Positions 40,495 to 57,909 of a stretch of DNA of 64,000 nt are shown piece by piece. A program made the translations under genes and the position numbers. The notes under the pieces were generated by a model. That model ran no database searches, was not told the origin of the DNA, and saw only the letters and a list, made by a program, of their open reading frames with translations. Location of the stretch: contig NC_060019.1 in NCBI RefSeq assembly GCF_021134715.1, positions 11,422,001 to 11,486,000 of the forward strand. Reading direction: 5' to 3'. Within the stretch, counting starts at the first letter, position 1. Each line of letters opens with the position of its first letter. This DNA is from Daphnia pulex (Eukaryota > Arthropoda > Branchiopoda > Diplostraca > Daphniidae).

Positions 40495-42808
40495 TACGCA
40501 CTTTGCCGCACCACACGAGTCGGACTCACGACCTCACGTGAAACGGAGAAGCTTCTTCTAGCGCTCTGCTCTCGGCTGATCGATAGACAACAAAGGACAG
40601 CAGCTCGCACACAGAGAGAGAGAGAGAGCCAGCGTGCGACCAAACAGTAGAGTTCGAATCAATTGACTGGGCGGTACACACGGTATACTTCACCCGAAAA
40701 GTTGAATAGAGCGCCCAGGAAACACTTGAACAAACTACCGAAAGAGGCTCCTAGAGGGAGTCGAGCTCTGTGTACTATACTACTCACGACTCGCTTCTTC
40801 ATTCATAATATTTCTCCAATTGTGCTTGGCTGTGTGTACTACGAATTCTGGTTTCTTATCATTTGTCTCCTGTTTGAATTTGATTTTTCAAAAGAAATTC
40901 CAGTGTTTACTAGTCGATAGATGGCGAAACAATCAGTTCTCACAGCAGGTTCTCTACTCCTTTAAGGTCAGCGTTCAGCTTTTAATTGAATTTACGAGCC
41001 AGGAGGACCCATCGCAGCTCTGGAACTCTCGGGGGGGAATAACAAACAAGTCCATTTTAGGACAAACCTTCGACCGAAATTCTGAATTGGTCAAGAAAAA
41101 ATTTAAAAACATTTTTTCCAAATGTAGAATAGCTAAACCAGAAACAAGAACCAGTCCAGTTTCTCAATAACTGCTTGTAACGCGTTGCCTTTTTTTTTTA
41201 AAAAGAGAAAAAAACATTTTTATTTTTTTAAATAAAATTATTGATATGTAAAAAGAGCAAGGTTGGCCAGGTAGTGCGCAGCAGCTGGTTTTCCCACTAA
41301 CTGGACCATCGGATTCCGTTTGGTTTCTGATGGGATTTTGCGTATTTTTTGGAGTTTTTAGAGAACTGACCGTGGACGGGACGGGCCGTACATGTCATCC
41401 TGATCAGATGGAATTTTATCCCCTTAGTAACAAGAAAAAAAAAAAGAGTTGACTGGGAAACCATACGCGCATATTGCACATCATCCTCTGCCGGATCAAC
41501 ATTTTCGACGTCCCTTATATTTCGGGATTTCGGACAACTTTTCTATATGTCAGCCCAGCCTGTATATATACCCAGACGTAATTGGTGGCCTTCTCCGATT
41601 TACCCTTTTCTCGGAAATAAATATACGTATATGTTATAAGTCTTTAGAAAAAATATCGGGCCCAGGAGAGATAGCCAATACGTCAAATGTTTACCAATTC
41701 CGCTACTACAGACACACACACACACACACAGGCAGTAACTAAATACCGCAGCCGTCCTCGTATGAGAGACGATGTGCGCTAGTTTTGATTAAAATTATTT
41801 TTTTTTTTCCTGGCAAGATATAAAGACATGGACTGAAGCACTTTAAGTCGCTTATTTACTTTTTTTTTCGTTTAAGAAGCGAAATTTGAGTCAACCGTCA
41901 AATTCGATAAGACGTCCTTTTTTCTTTTAAATATCCGCCAAACAGCTAAAAATGCGAAAAACCGTCAAAAGAAAAACTGTGATTTAATTCCCACTATGGG
42001 GTTTCAGCTTGAAATTATATAACCAACGCCATAGTTACTAGTTTTCTCTTGTTCTATTGAGCCTTTTGGGCGTATAGGCTCGTCACTGGCACGTAATTGA
42101 ATCCTCGCAAATCTGCGGAGCCCGACATTTTTAATTCCGTCGTTACATAACCACGACCAAAAAAAAAAGGATAGATATTATATTATAATACTGCCAAACG
42201 AAATACGCCAAAAAGAATAAGCTTTCGGATTTGTTGAATGTGGGCAACACAAGAGGGCCGCCAAGGGGAAAAATTGTTGGTCGTCCCATCTTTTTTTTCT
42301 TTCTTTTTATTTATACTAAACACATGTGTAGAAATAATAAAAAAATGTTTCTTTTAAAAAAGAAAAAAAGATAAAAGGAAAAATAAATTTTTGGAATATA
42401 GCAGCCTCCACCTCCAGCCTCCTTGTGTGTCGAGAGTGTAGGAACGTATACATAGGGAGCGCCCCCAGAATAGAAACCGCTGCGAGAGAGATAAGGCCAT
42501 TTCCTTTTTGAAAAAAGAAAAAGAAAACAAAACTCGACGAGTGTCAAAAGAGCGTAGAAAAACCTTGGACTTTTTTTTTTCTCCGTCTCCGTCTGGTACA
42601 CGACAGTCGGGCCTGACACTTCTGCTGCTCAGCTGACGCTTTTTATTCCCTGCATCCGCTCAGCAGTCGTCAATCGACTGCGGTTGAAATTTTTTAGTTG
42701 TGTTTTTCGTCGTCGTTGTTTATTAGATCGGACGCCGACCGACCAGAACATATCCACAGTGTCTCGAAACGAGATTTAACCCACCGAAAAGTCAATCAAA
42801 AGTCGCAA

Positions 42809-49047
<6,239 letters not shown>

Positions 49048-50783
49048 ATCACTTCAGAAATAAAAAACACTTTCGAGTTGCTGTGTCGTTTACACGTTTT
49101 TGAGATTTCGCCCGGAATCTCAATAGCTCCTAGCCGCACCACCGATAGTTCAAATATTCGAATATCTGCTGGGTGATGGGAAATAATTCAGTTAATTCAA
49201 TAGATTCAATATACTCATTTAATTGATAACAGTGTGTGTCTATGTTGCATTTTGTGCGGTAGACCAAGTGGACCAATATAATATGTGCATGGACTTTTGC
49301 AGCTTTGGAATAATAAACACTATCAATTAATGCAAAAAAAAAATAATAATGAATTATTTTCGACAGTATTATGTGCGCCATGTTCACAAGATTCAATCTC
49401 AAAGCGCAATGGAAGCCCTATATAGTATAGGAAAGTATGTATATAGTACTACTAGGCTTCAAGGCTTTCATGTAAAGACTTAGCGAGGTAATCCAGAGAG
49501 TAGACGAGATATGGTAAAGTTACTAACTTTTTGGGAACATACTAATTCTTTTGATAGTATAAGCCACAAGTAGGTAACCGGGTAAAGCTGGTCATTATAC
49601 GCTGTACGCGGAATAGGACTGCGTGATTATGTGAAAGAAGATTATTCTACGGATATTCTATTAAAGATCGAACCATACGCGAAAACCAGGATAAATTTGA
49701 GAATTGTTTGGAAAAATATAATTAGTTTACGTATCCTTGGGAGTTTGTATATTTAATTTACTCGTTTATTTAAATTAATACTTCCGGTTGAAACGTGTAA
49801 TCGAATATCTCAACTAACGAGTTTGCGAATAACATCCCGAGCCATTAAGATTTTTGTTTTGAAAAATATTTTTTTTTTACAGTTTTGATTTTCTATACCA
49901 AAGTGGGAAATTAAGAGTCCCATAGTTTCTTGCCTTTTGAAAATATGTCGAGTGTTTTCATGTGCGAGAGAAACGAGAAACCCCACAAAATGAATGCGGT
50001 ATCAACTTTCTAGTAGGGCGTTGGAAGCAGCACGACGATTCACATACTCAACAAAGGCAAAATCACGAATTTTAGTTGATCTGTTATGGACCTTGAGTAA
50101 TATTTAAACAAGCCAAAATTTACTTGTAAATATTCATATTAATGAAAATGTTAATTTGCGATTTTTAAAAACTTAGCAAATAAAAGCTTAGGTTTGCAAT
50201 CGTGGGCAAAGATTAAGGAAGAAAAAGAAGACGCGCACTAGAGGAATTGGAAACAATCAATGCAACTTGTTTGAAGCTTAAAATGGAGTAACAAAATAAG
50301 AGCTTAAATGTTCTCTGAAAAAATATTCCTCATTGGCAGGTGGAATGACATACCCGAGGAACCACAAGTAGATCCGATGGAATTCTACGGTATCATTGAA
50401 CGGGATTTTTTAAAAAAGGTGAGAAGATTTTGAATGATTTTACATGACATTCGGGATCACAAGATTTAAAGTTGTTGCAACCCACCATGTGGATCTGAGC
50501 GCCGTGAGCATTATTGAGGCTGATGCACGGTTGAAACCAAATATTTAACTTCATTTCTATTTTCACAATTAATGCGATCCTATACCAGTAACACGATGTC
50601 TTTTTCAATTTGTTTTCAGACTATAGCCTATAGATCCATCAGTCGACAGCTATCTCTTATTATTAACGGATAACGGCAACCAATAATCTTTTACAGTTTC
50701 CAATGGGAAATTCCATTGATTAGGTTTTCCATGTCACACCCTCCGCTGTTTAGAAAAATTCCATTCAGCTAGTAAATATTTAC
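49048..50783. other. Spacer between DPYD and DMTF1 with one orphan exon-like stretch
   Basis: AT-rich DNA. It contains the DPYD poly(A) signal near 49059 and one exon-like block at 50340-50418, described separately. A second open stretch around 50000-50110 (ALEAARRFTYSTKAKSRILV) follows an AG and could be another exon remnant. No complete gene could be built. Confidence 0.4.
50340..50418 (+). other. Orphan exon-like sequence of unknown gene
   Basis: The acceptor TTGGCAG and donor AAG|GTGAGA bracket 79 nt with one open frame, WNDIPEEPQVDPMEFYGIIE then RDFLKK. The composition looks protein-like. No partner exon was found with confidence and I do not recognise the family. It may be a relic or an exon of a small unannotated gene. 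Confidence 0.25.
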
Positions 50784-50858
50784 ATGAGCAGAACTCCAGG
50801 AGCTTTGTCTTTCAGCAATAAAATAACTAGTATTTTCTACCTTCCATTAGATGTAACA

Positions 50859-53021
50859 ATGTCAAGAAATTCTGTTCATCAGTTGAATAATGAGATATGC
50901 ACTCAAGAAATTTTGGTTGAATCACTGGAATCACAAGATGGAGAACAATATTTGGTAAATTTAGATGGTGAAGAATACTATGAAAATCAAGTGTCAAACT
51001 GTGAGGTAAATATGTTTAAAGAGCTCGATTCTCTTTAAATAAATGTACTAATAAATTATTTACTGCACACTTTTTGTTATTATTAGTAAGTAACATATTC
51101 TTATTACTGTGTTCTTCAGATGTTTTATTGTGTTATCAGTAATATACTCTTACTGCATTCTTTACAGTTACCCATCAATTTGATTAAAACTTCTTATTGT
51201 TTGCACAGGAATCAACTCTTATGCATGATGACAACTCCGAAGAAAGTTACAGTTTAACTAAACATAGCTGGACACCAACTTCAGTTGAGAAACAGCAACT
51301 AAGAAATCAAGGACAGCCTTGGAAACAAGGAGTTTGGAGCAAAGAAGAAACTGTGCAATTGAAACAAAACATATTAGATTACTGTGATGCAAGTTCAAAT
51401 TCAACTTGATTGATTCACAATAATTCAAAGCTATAGAAACATCCTTATCTGTTTTTCAGACTTTTTCAATAAAAGACCCATGTGAAATTATTTTTGAATC
51501 TGGGAAAGAGAAACGAAAAAACTTCTACAAGACCATTGCAGATGGGATCAACCGACCGTTGTTTGCGGTATATCGAAGAGTGGTGAGGTATACATTATCT
51601 TCTGCCTACGTTATTCGATCAAATCACAAATTTATTTAAAATGGTGTTGTCATTTATTCAGGATGTATGATTCAAAGAACCATATAGGCAAATACAGTGC
51701 AGAGGAACTAAAAAAGTTGCAAGAACTAAGAAAAGAATACGGAAATGATTGGCAGAAAATAGGGATAATTATGGGCCGTTCTGCAGCGTCAATCAAAGAT
51801 AGGTGCCGTCATCTAAAAGAAGATTGCAATGCTGGGCCGTGGGTACCAGAGGAAGAAGATCTTTTGTTTGAAGCTGTCTTTGGCTTTACACAGTGTTTAC
51901 CTGGAGAAAACTCAGTAGCTGGTATACCTTGGATTCAAATCGCTCATCGTGTAGGTAGTCGCAGCGAACGACAGTGTCGGAAAAAGTGGCTTAGCTATTG
52001 CAATGTGAAACGAATTGGGGCAGTAGAGTGGAATGATGCCGACGAACTTTATTTAATACGAAGGTTGAATAATTTTAAATTGCACTTTCGGTTCTTACGA
52101 ATTTAAAAAAACAAATCTATTTCTTTCACCAACAGATTATCTAAAATCGACAGCGATAAAGATATTGCTTGGGCCGAGCTGACTCAAAAATGGCCACGCT
52201 CATCCGTCCGATCTCACCAGTGGTTAAGAGCCAAATGGAAAAGGCTGAAGAGCACTGTGACAAGTAGTGAAGACTTAAGTCTGAAAGGTGACTAGCTCTG
52301 CAAAATTAAGTAGAATGAATAAACTAAGTACATTTTTATTGAATTAGAAATTTGTCATCAATTACTGATGACTCGTAATAATAATGTTATTGGAAGGTCG
52401 GTTGCAACCGACGAAAACACCGAAAATTGCCATTCCAATAGTACACATCCTACAAGTGTTCTTAATGTAATAGGAGTCGCACCCGGAGCTTCCATCAGCG
52501 CGCCTATTGGTTTACATTTTAGTAAAGGAGTTGGACAATCTAGACAGACGTCAGTCGTTCTCAATCTACCTTGTAATAAATACGTTGCCTGGCAGGCCTT
52601 CTTCCTTTTGTGAGGAGAACTATTTTTAATTTGCTGATATCCTTCTAGGCGTAACCAACATTCCGATGTACTTTTGTACTCCCAACTCAAGTGAAGGCTG
52701 TTCTACCATATCGTCAGGAACTGAAGGCCATCAGACCATCAGATTTCTCAGTAGTGCAACACAGGATGTCGTATCAGGCGGCGATAGCGTGGCGGTCGTC
52801 CATTTGGATTTAGATGGAGGGGAAGAACCGGCTGTGACAACGGACGTGATGTTTAGCGGTAAGTCTATAAAAACCTTATTACTTTAAGTTCTGCCATGAC
52901 TGGTGATTGTAAACTTTGCTATGAACGACTAGGGAGTTCTCTTTGCAACTCTCACGGAAGTCCCCTGGGATTCGTGGACAAGAGTGATCACGAATCGGAT
53001 CATTCTCACGCAAGAAAATGA
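50859..53021 (+). CDS. DMTF1: DMTF1-like (cyclin D-binding Myb-like transcription factor)
   Basis: Eight exons: 50859-51005, 51209-51388, 51460-51587, 51662-52063, 52136-52287, 52348-52572, 52649-52858 and 52933-53021; 510 aa from ATG 50859. An in-frame ATG at 50784 would give 535. The core follows vertebrate DMTF1: GVWSKEETVQLKQNILDY, RKNFYKTIADGINRPLFAVY, RRVVRMYDSKNHIGKYSAEE, then three Myb-like repeats with NDWQKIGIIMGRSAASIKDR, PWIQIAHRVGSRSERQCRKK and KWPRSSVRSHQWLRAKWKR. Known family role: nuclear DNA-binding factor that arrests the cycle (ARF-p53 in mammals) and is modulated by D cyclins; here only the DNA-binding role is safe. The C-terminal third is Ser/Thr- and acid-rich, a likely activation region. 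Intron 2 seems to have a GC donor. The extreme 3' exons are less certain than the Myb core. Confidence 0.88.
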
Positions 53022-53679
53022 ATTTTTTAAAACTGTCATATTTAGCGTTGACTTTCACATTTCAGATACTATACGTATTCCATTCCTTGTATTTCGCATA
53101 CTTTATATTAAATATCTTTGCACTTTGACAAGCGCCAAGGCTGTTGTTAAAAGTAGAACGCTGGATGAAAGAGATGACTCCGCCCAACTTCTTGTATGCA
53201 TTTGTGAAGGTGTGCACCATGAATTCAAAAACAATTGATTCAATTCTTTATAGACGGACTGTGCTTCTTTTGGACAGTTGACTGTGTATCTTTGGGTGCA
53301 GTTCACGTGAGCAGTCAACGACCTGTTAAAAATAAATAAAACATTTATTTTAGACATTCAGAGCTGGAGAAAGTATGAGTGATAAGATTGTTAGATTAAC
53401 CTCCCATCTCTTCAATCGGCTATTACTATATATTATGGTGCGTATACGTATATATAGTAGGTAAAAAATGTAGATTGGGTTACTTGGGTAGAACTTTTAC
53501 TGTCGATTCTATTTTTATTTGGAATTGGCCGAATTTCTTGTAAAAATCTGTTTACTGACTAATGTTTTACGACGGGAGCTGAAAGATATAAATAACCCCA
53601 AGGCTTTTGGTAACCCGTGGTATCATCTGCTTCGCTTCTGTATACACAGGGTCAAACAAATGACACGAATAAAACCTAG
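53022..53679. other. DMTF1 3' UTR and spacer to the convergent minus-strand gene
   Basis: Contains a poly(A) signal for DMTF1 near 53331 (AATAAATAAA) and AT-rich DNA with a TATATATTATGG block near 53427. No gene is supported. Confidence 0.5.
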
Positions 53680-54843
53680 CTAAGCAAGCACCACTAATAG
53701 TGAACCTACCACTTCATTGCTGGGAGCATAGACCGAGTGAGTTACAAAGCGATAAGATTTAAGACTAATAAGATTTGAAACTTACTGGCAGACTTCGCTG
53801 CCACTTTGAAGTCGAATTATTCTTTGCCTGTGAATTTTGAATGCACATTTTCATTAAAAAGAAAGAATCGATTTAAATTTATTAGAATTTTATAACCTAC
53901 CATATATTCACTGGAATGTTAGGTCGGAAACAAGGATGACCTTTAGAACTGGCTTTCTGACGGGCCGTCTCCAAGCAGTTGAAAGCATTAAGCAATGCTT
54001 AATGACGAAATGTTTATAAATAAGTTAAAAAGTCACAAAAAGAGGTTATTACTGCATTTGTCCTATTTGATTAAGTTCAATGATAAATTCATACTCCGAA
54101 ATCGACTACGAAGATGCTCAGGCGTACACACCCAGTCGATGGATCTGCGGAGGGATCTTACTAAATGACGGAAGGGGAAAAAATCTTCGTAGTAGTAGCA
54201 TTCGGTTTGCAGGGCTTCTAAACACTCGACAACTTCGCCAATGCGACTGAATTTTAATAGCAAAAAATAATTCGTCGTGTAAAATCTTAACAAAACCTTT
54301 TTAGTTTCAACTTACTGGCATTGATCTGCGAGTTCGGGCCCATCCAAAAGCAAAACGTGGTCTGTTTGACTACATGGAAACAAAATAACTATTTAAAAAA
54401 ATGTCTTGAATATTCGTGTAATTTGAAACAAACCCTTGATTTTTAGGGAAGACGATAGCTTCGATGGAAGGAAAATCGCGCTCTAGGTAAGTGTGCAGAC
54501 AGTCAGCTACGGCGCTGGAACCATTAGTACACGCCTTGGCATTTGATTCATCTAAAAATACTTTGCGCAACATAGATTTTTTAAAAGAAAAATTTGTAAG
54601 AGGTTACGTCATCCGTTGTATTTGGCGCCCGACAAAATTCTTTGCATTCGGGCGCTCATGAACAAGCTGATGACGGTCTATAGCCGTTAGCGATTTTGTT
54701 ACTTATATGGACACATACGCCGTTAGCATTCACAAGAATGTGTCAGACTGCTCAAGTCTTCCTACCTGGTTCTGACGAGAAAGTTCCTCACCTGTTAGTA
54801 GTAGAAGAACCACTTCCCAGTAACATTTCGTACACGCCGTCAT
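53680..54843 (-). CDS. Small secreted cysteine-rich protein, uncharacterised
   Basis: Seven short minus-strand exons: 54843-54792, 54551-54434, 54369-54316, 54246-54095, 53997-53901, 53827-53786 and 53719-53680. They join with agreeing phases at every junction to 184 aa, which is strong evidence for a real gene. The N-terminus MTACTKCYWEVVLLLLT resembles a signal peptide. The mature part has nine cysteines spread along it (ACTNGSSAVADC, ELADQC, EVVECLEALQTEC, SIDWVC, NAFNCLE, GHPCF, SEVC). Spacing and SLRRSIDWVC recall arthropod 27-kDa hemolymph-type Cys proteins, but this is only a weak impression. The last residues are hydrophobic (GSLLVVLA). The exon 53997-53901 uses an unusual acceptor ATTAAG. 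Probable role: extracellular, function unknown. Confidence 0.65.
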
Positions 54844-55957
54844 GCTGGACTACACATTATTTTACCTCACGTCGAAAGGTGGGATAGTACTTGTACGCAA
54901 TTTACAGAATTTGTAAGGGAGTATTTTTCACGACTCTTAAAACTTAAAGTTTACTGAAATGCACAACTGAAATTCTTCTGTACGATTAATAAATCCCAAG
55001 CGATTCAAGAAAATGTTTCCCTTATTCTCTGGCCACCATTTGTAGAAACTACTTTTAAATATGTCAGCCTCCAAGCACTAGAAGCGAGTATGCAAACGGC
55101 ACGTCCGCTCACAACCACAGCGTTTCCGTCTCTGGAGACTTGATAAAAATTGAACAACAAGTCGGCTTGCGGTAAAAAAAAAACGTCATCAACTCCTACG
55201 CACATGTATCGCCCATAAAAACTATAGAAACATATCAACCAGAGTTGGTATCTGAAAAACACTTGTCGTTAATAAGCTCAACAGTAAAAACTAGAAATGG
55301 GTCTGGCGTCGTCTGGGAATTCGATTAATAAAGATATCTTTTGATGTCTCTATGACGGGAAATAGTAAGGGAAAAGCATCGTGACATACAATTAATATAG
55401 TATATGTCCATTGTCCAATGACCTTCAGTCCTTCGCTTACGCCCACGGTAATAAGGGTTTAAAATCATTAACTAATCAGAGATGTTCTGGATCGGAGCAA
55501 TAGTATAGGCCTATAGCTTCATTTAGTTTTTGGATTAATAGATTTTCAGCCATCATAAACATATAACGTCCAACTAATTCAGTATACAAAGATCGGTCGA
55601 TATAGATAGCCGATGTGAAAAGTGTATTAAAAAGCCGCTATTTACGATAAGCCATATAAATGTGAAAACTTTTACATGATGAAATTGTCGAACCTAAGCT
55701 AAAATATATTGTACCTTTCACGGCTTGATGACATAACCAAACAGCGACATAGAATTTATAAAAAAACAAAAACAAAAACAAAAAAACAAAAAAACAAAAA
55801 AAAAAACAAGCTTGCGTCAGCGGTAGCTTTGTTCATTCTGGAGTCAAAGTTTAACGTTCTGTGACAAGTACGGTTGTGAACTTTTTCTGTTCTGTCTATC
55901 GCAGCGCTAATTTAAGTAAGCAAGAAAACCAAGTTTACATTATTGGAGAAAGGCCGG
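54844..55957. other. Divergent spacer between the cysteine-rich gene and C1GALT1
   Basis: Contains an 85-codon minus-strand frame (55262-55005), described as a finding, and an A-rich (A4-7C)n tract at about 55762-55809 just before the C1GALT1 5' UTR. Nothing else is supported. Confidence 0.5.
55762..55809. repeat. A-rich (A4-11 C)n tract
   Basis: A run of adenines broken by single cytosines, about 150 bp upstream of the C1GALT1 start. Confidence 0.85.
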
Positions 55958-57257
55958 ATGATGAATTCGATTAAAAGATATATTCAGTACTCGAAGTTGG
56001 GTCAGTGTTTGGTTTTTTCGAAAGGGATCTTGATTGGTTTTGTATTAGGACTTTTGGCTGTCCATCTTTTGGCGCCATCTTTTGAATATACGTCTATAAA
56101 TATTAATGAGCTTAGTCAACAGCCAACAGTTTTTCAGACTGCCGATCAACCAGTCACTTTAGAAACAAAACGTGACCGTATTCTCTGCTGGGTCACTACT
56201 TCACCTAAAACACATTCGAGAGCTCAGTTAATCAAGGATACTTGGGGAAGTCGATGTGACAAATTAATCTTCATGAGTTCCATTCAAGGTATTTCCCGTT
56301 TTACCGTATTTGTGGTATCAATTGTTTTATAAGTTGTTTATTTAAAAAAATTACTACAGACGATACGTTACCGGATGCAATTATCCTGCCGACAGTGAAT
56401 GATACATACGAAAATCTATGGGGAAAGACGCAAGAGGCTCTTAAATATCTTTATCTCCACCACTTAGATGACGCCGAGTGGTTCTACAAAGCAGACGATG
56501 ACACGTAACCAGAAAACACTGATTATATATTTATATTTATGTTACCGTTTCTCATAAATTCCGTTTATTTCTCTCTCTCTATTATGGGCTTAGTTACGCT
56601 GTACTAGAAAATATGCACTATTTACTTTCGGGATTTGACGCTTCAACAGCTCTCTATCTGGGGTTCAAATACAAGAACCCGGGTGTGCGACAAGGATTCA
56701 TGTCGGGTGGTTCAGGCTACGTTTTAACCAAAGAAGCCATCCGGCGATTCGTAGAAATTGGTCTTCCGAAATTGAATTCACCACAGATTAGCCACAATGT
56801 GTGTGTTTCTGGCCCTAAAGGGCTCGAAGATCTAAATTTGGGTAATTATTAAGCCATTTTCTATAATTTTACTTATAGGGTTTTTAGAACACTGATGTTG
56901 ATAGGGAGCTGCTTAGCGAAATTAAACGTGACCGCAGGCGACTCTCGTGACAAAAGCGACATGGAGCGATTCTTACCAATGAGTCTCGAAAATATGATGT
57001 GCGGTAACTTAAATTGTCCGGAAAATGATTTTCTTCAACAGTGGGCGTTCTATCCTCTCAAGATGGTTAGTTCTTTTTGGCAATATAAATCTTGGCTTAG
57101 CAGAAGTAATGCTGGTCGCTGATTATGTTTCTTTGGTTAGGGTATAGAATGTTGTTCTCCTTACGCTGTCTCTTTCCACTATGTTAGAGATCATGAGCTC
57201 AAGATCTACGAATACCTTATCTATGGCTTGAGAATGTATGAGCGAAGAAATAACTAA
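55958..57257 (+). CDS. C1GALT1: Core 1 beta-1,3-galactosyltransferase (C1GALT1-like)
   Basis: Five exons, 55958-56288, 56360-56504, 56594-56841, 56905-57065 and 57141-57257, give 333 aa (human C1GALT1 363). A short cytosolic N-terminus and one signal-anchor helix ([18 protein letters not shown]) make it a type II Golgi protein. Catalytic-domain landmarks are [50 protein letters not shown] (metal-binding D156-D158), [29 protein letters not shown] and the CC pair in [18 protein letters not shown]. The enzyme adds Gal from UDP-Gal to GalNAc-Ser/Thr, making the core 1 O-glycan. Arthropods carry several paralogues and this one is rather diverged, so the acceptor may differ. The second of two adjacent ATGs (55961) is an equally good start. 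Confidence 0.92.
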
Positions 57258-57909
57258 TTTTGAAGAAGGATCTGTTGCGTTCTTCGACTAGCTTCCGAGA
57301 ATACTCTTAAAAGAATTAACGGGACATAGCTCCAACACATAAATCATCGTTTCAATTTAAACGAGATTTAATTAAAGGAATAATCTTCAAAGATTGTCTG
57401 TTGCCTCATCGTATGTTCCTAAAAGTATTACGTGTATACTTGAGATCGAATACACATTTTTCATTATTAAATGAGAAAATTCAGAGGAAGAAGTACATAC
57501 ATTCCCAAACGATATAACGATAAGGTATACATCTATCTAGGCTTAATGCGCAACGACTGACTTCGACGGACTTTGAACATGTACCGCTGGGTGGCTAGGA
57601 AGATGAAGCCAGAAAATCGACGATTTTTACTAGTACTCCGCCTACGGTTTAATCCACTTGTTCTTGTGATCTTTGTGGTTTTTCATTCGGGCAGAGCCAT
57701 TAAGGAGGAGGTCGATCAGTTCCATAAGACTTTTCATCCATAAGGCCGCGAGACAGAGATTGCTACCAGTACGCTGCTGCCTCTTGTGGGTGTGTGGTGA
57801 ACTACACGGGGAAACTCAGTCTTTCTAGTCTAAGTCCTTGAACATTGTAGATTATCACACATACTTTGTTGAAATTCATCTCTGAAAGTATATTGCATCA
57901 AATTTAAGT
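57258..57909. other. Convergent spacer C1GALT1 / MACPF gene
   Basis: The 3' UTRs of the two convergent genes meet here. I see no further feature. Confidence 0.5.

Larger units (their letters stand above)
29372..42808. other. Large stretch without a supported gene
   Basis: Begins with the A/T-rich CAMK1 3' UTR (to about 30.7 kb). The rest is anonymous DNA with many short TATATA blocks, microsatellites (AAATA at 36727-36760, GT at 35965-35984, CA at 37926-37944) and no splice-linked coding exons on either strand. The longest open frames (161 codons, minus strand, 39044-39529; 117 codons, plus strand, 40820-41170) show no family resemblance. Likely regulatory or intronic DNA. A TATA-containing promoter-like stretch lies near 40486, and the DPYD 5' UTR forms the right end. 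Confidence 0.5.

Noticed and set aside
40820-41170. 117-codon plus-strand frame
   Set aside because: Lys/Phe-rich, no motif and no supported promoter link. Kept only as context for the candidate TATA box.
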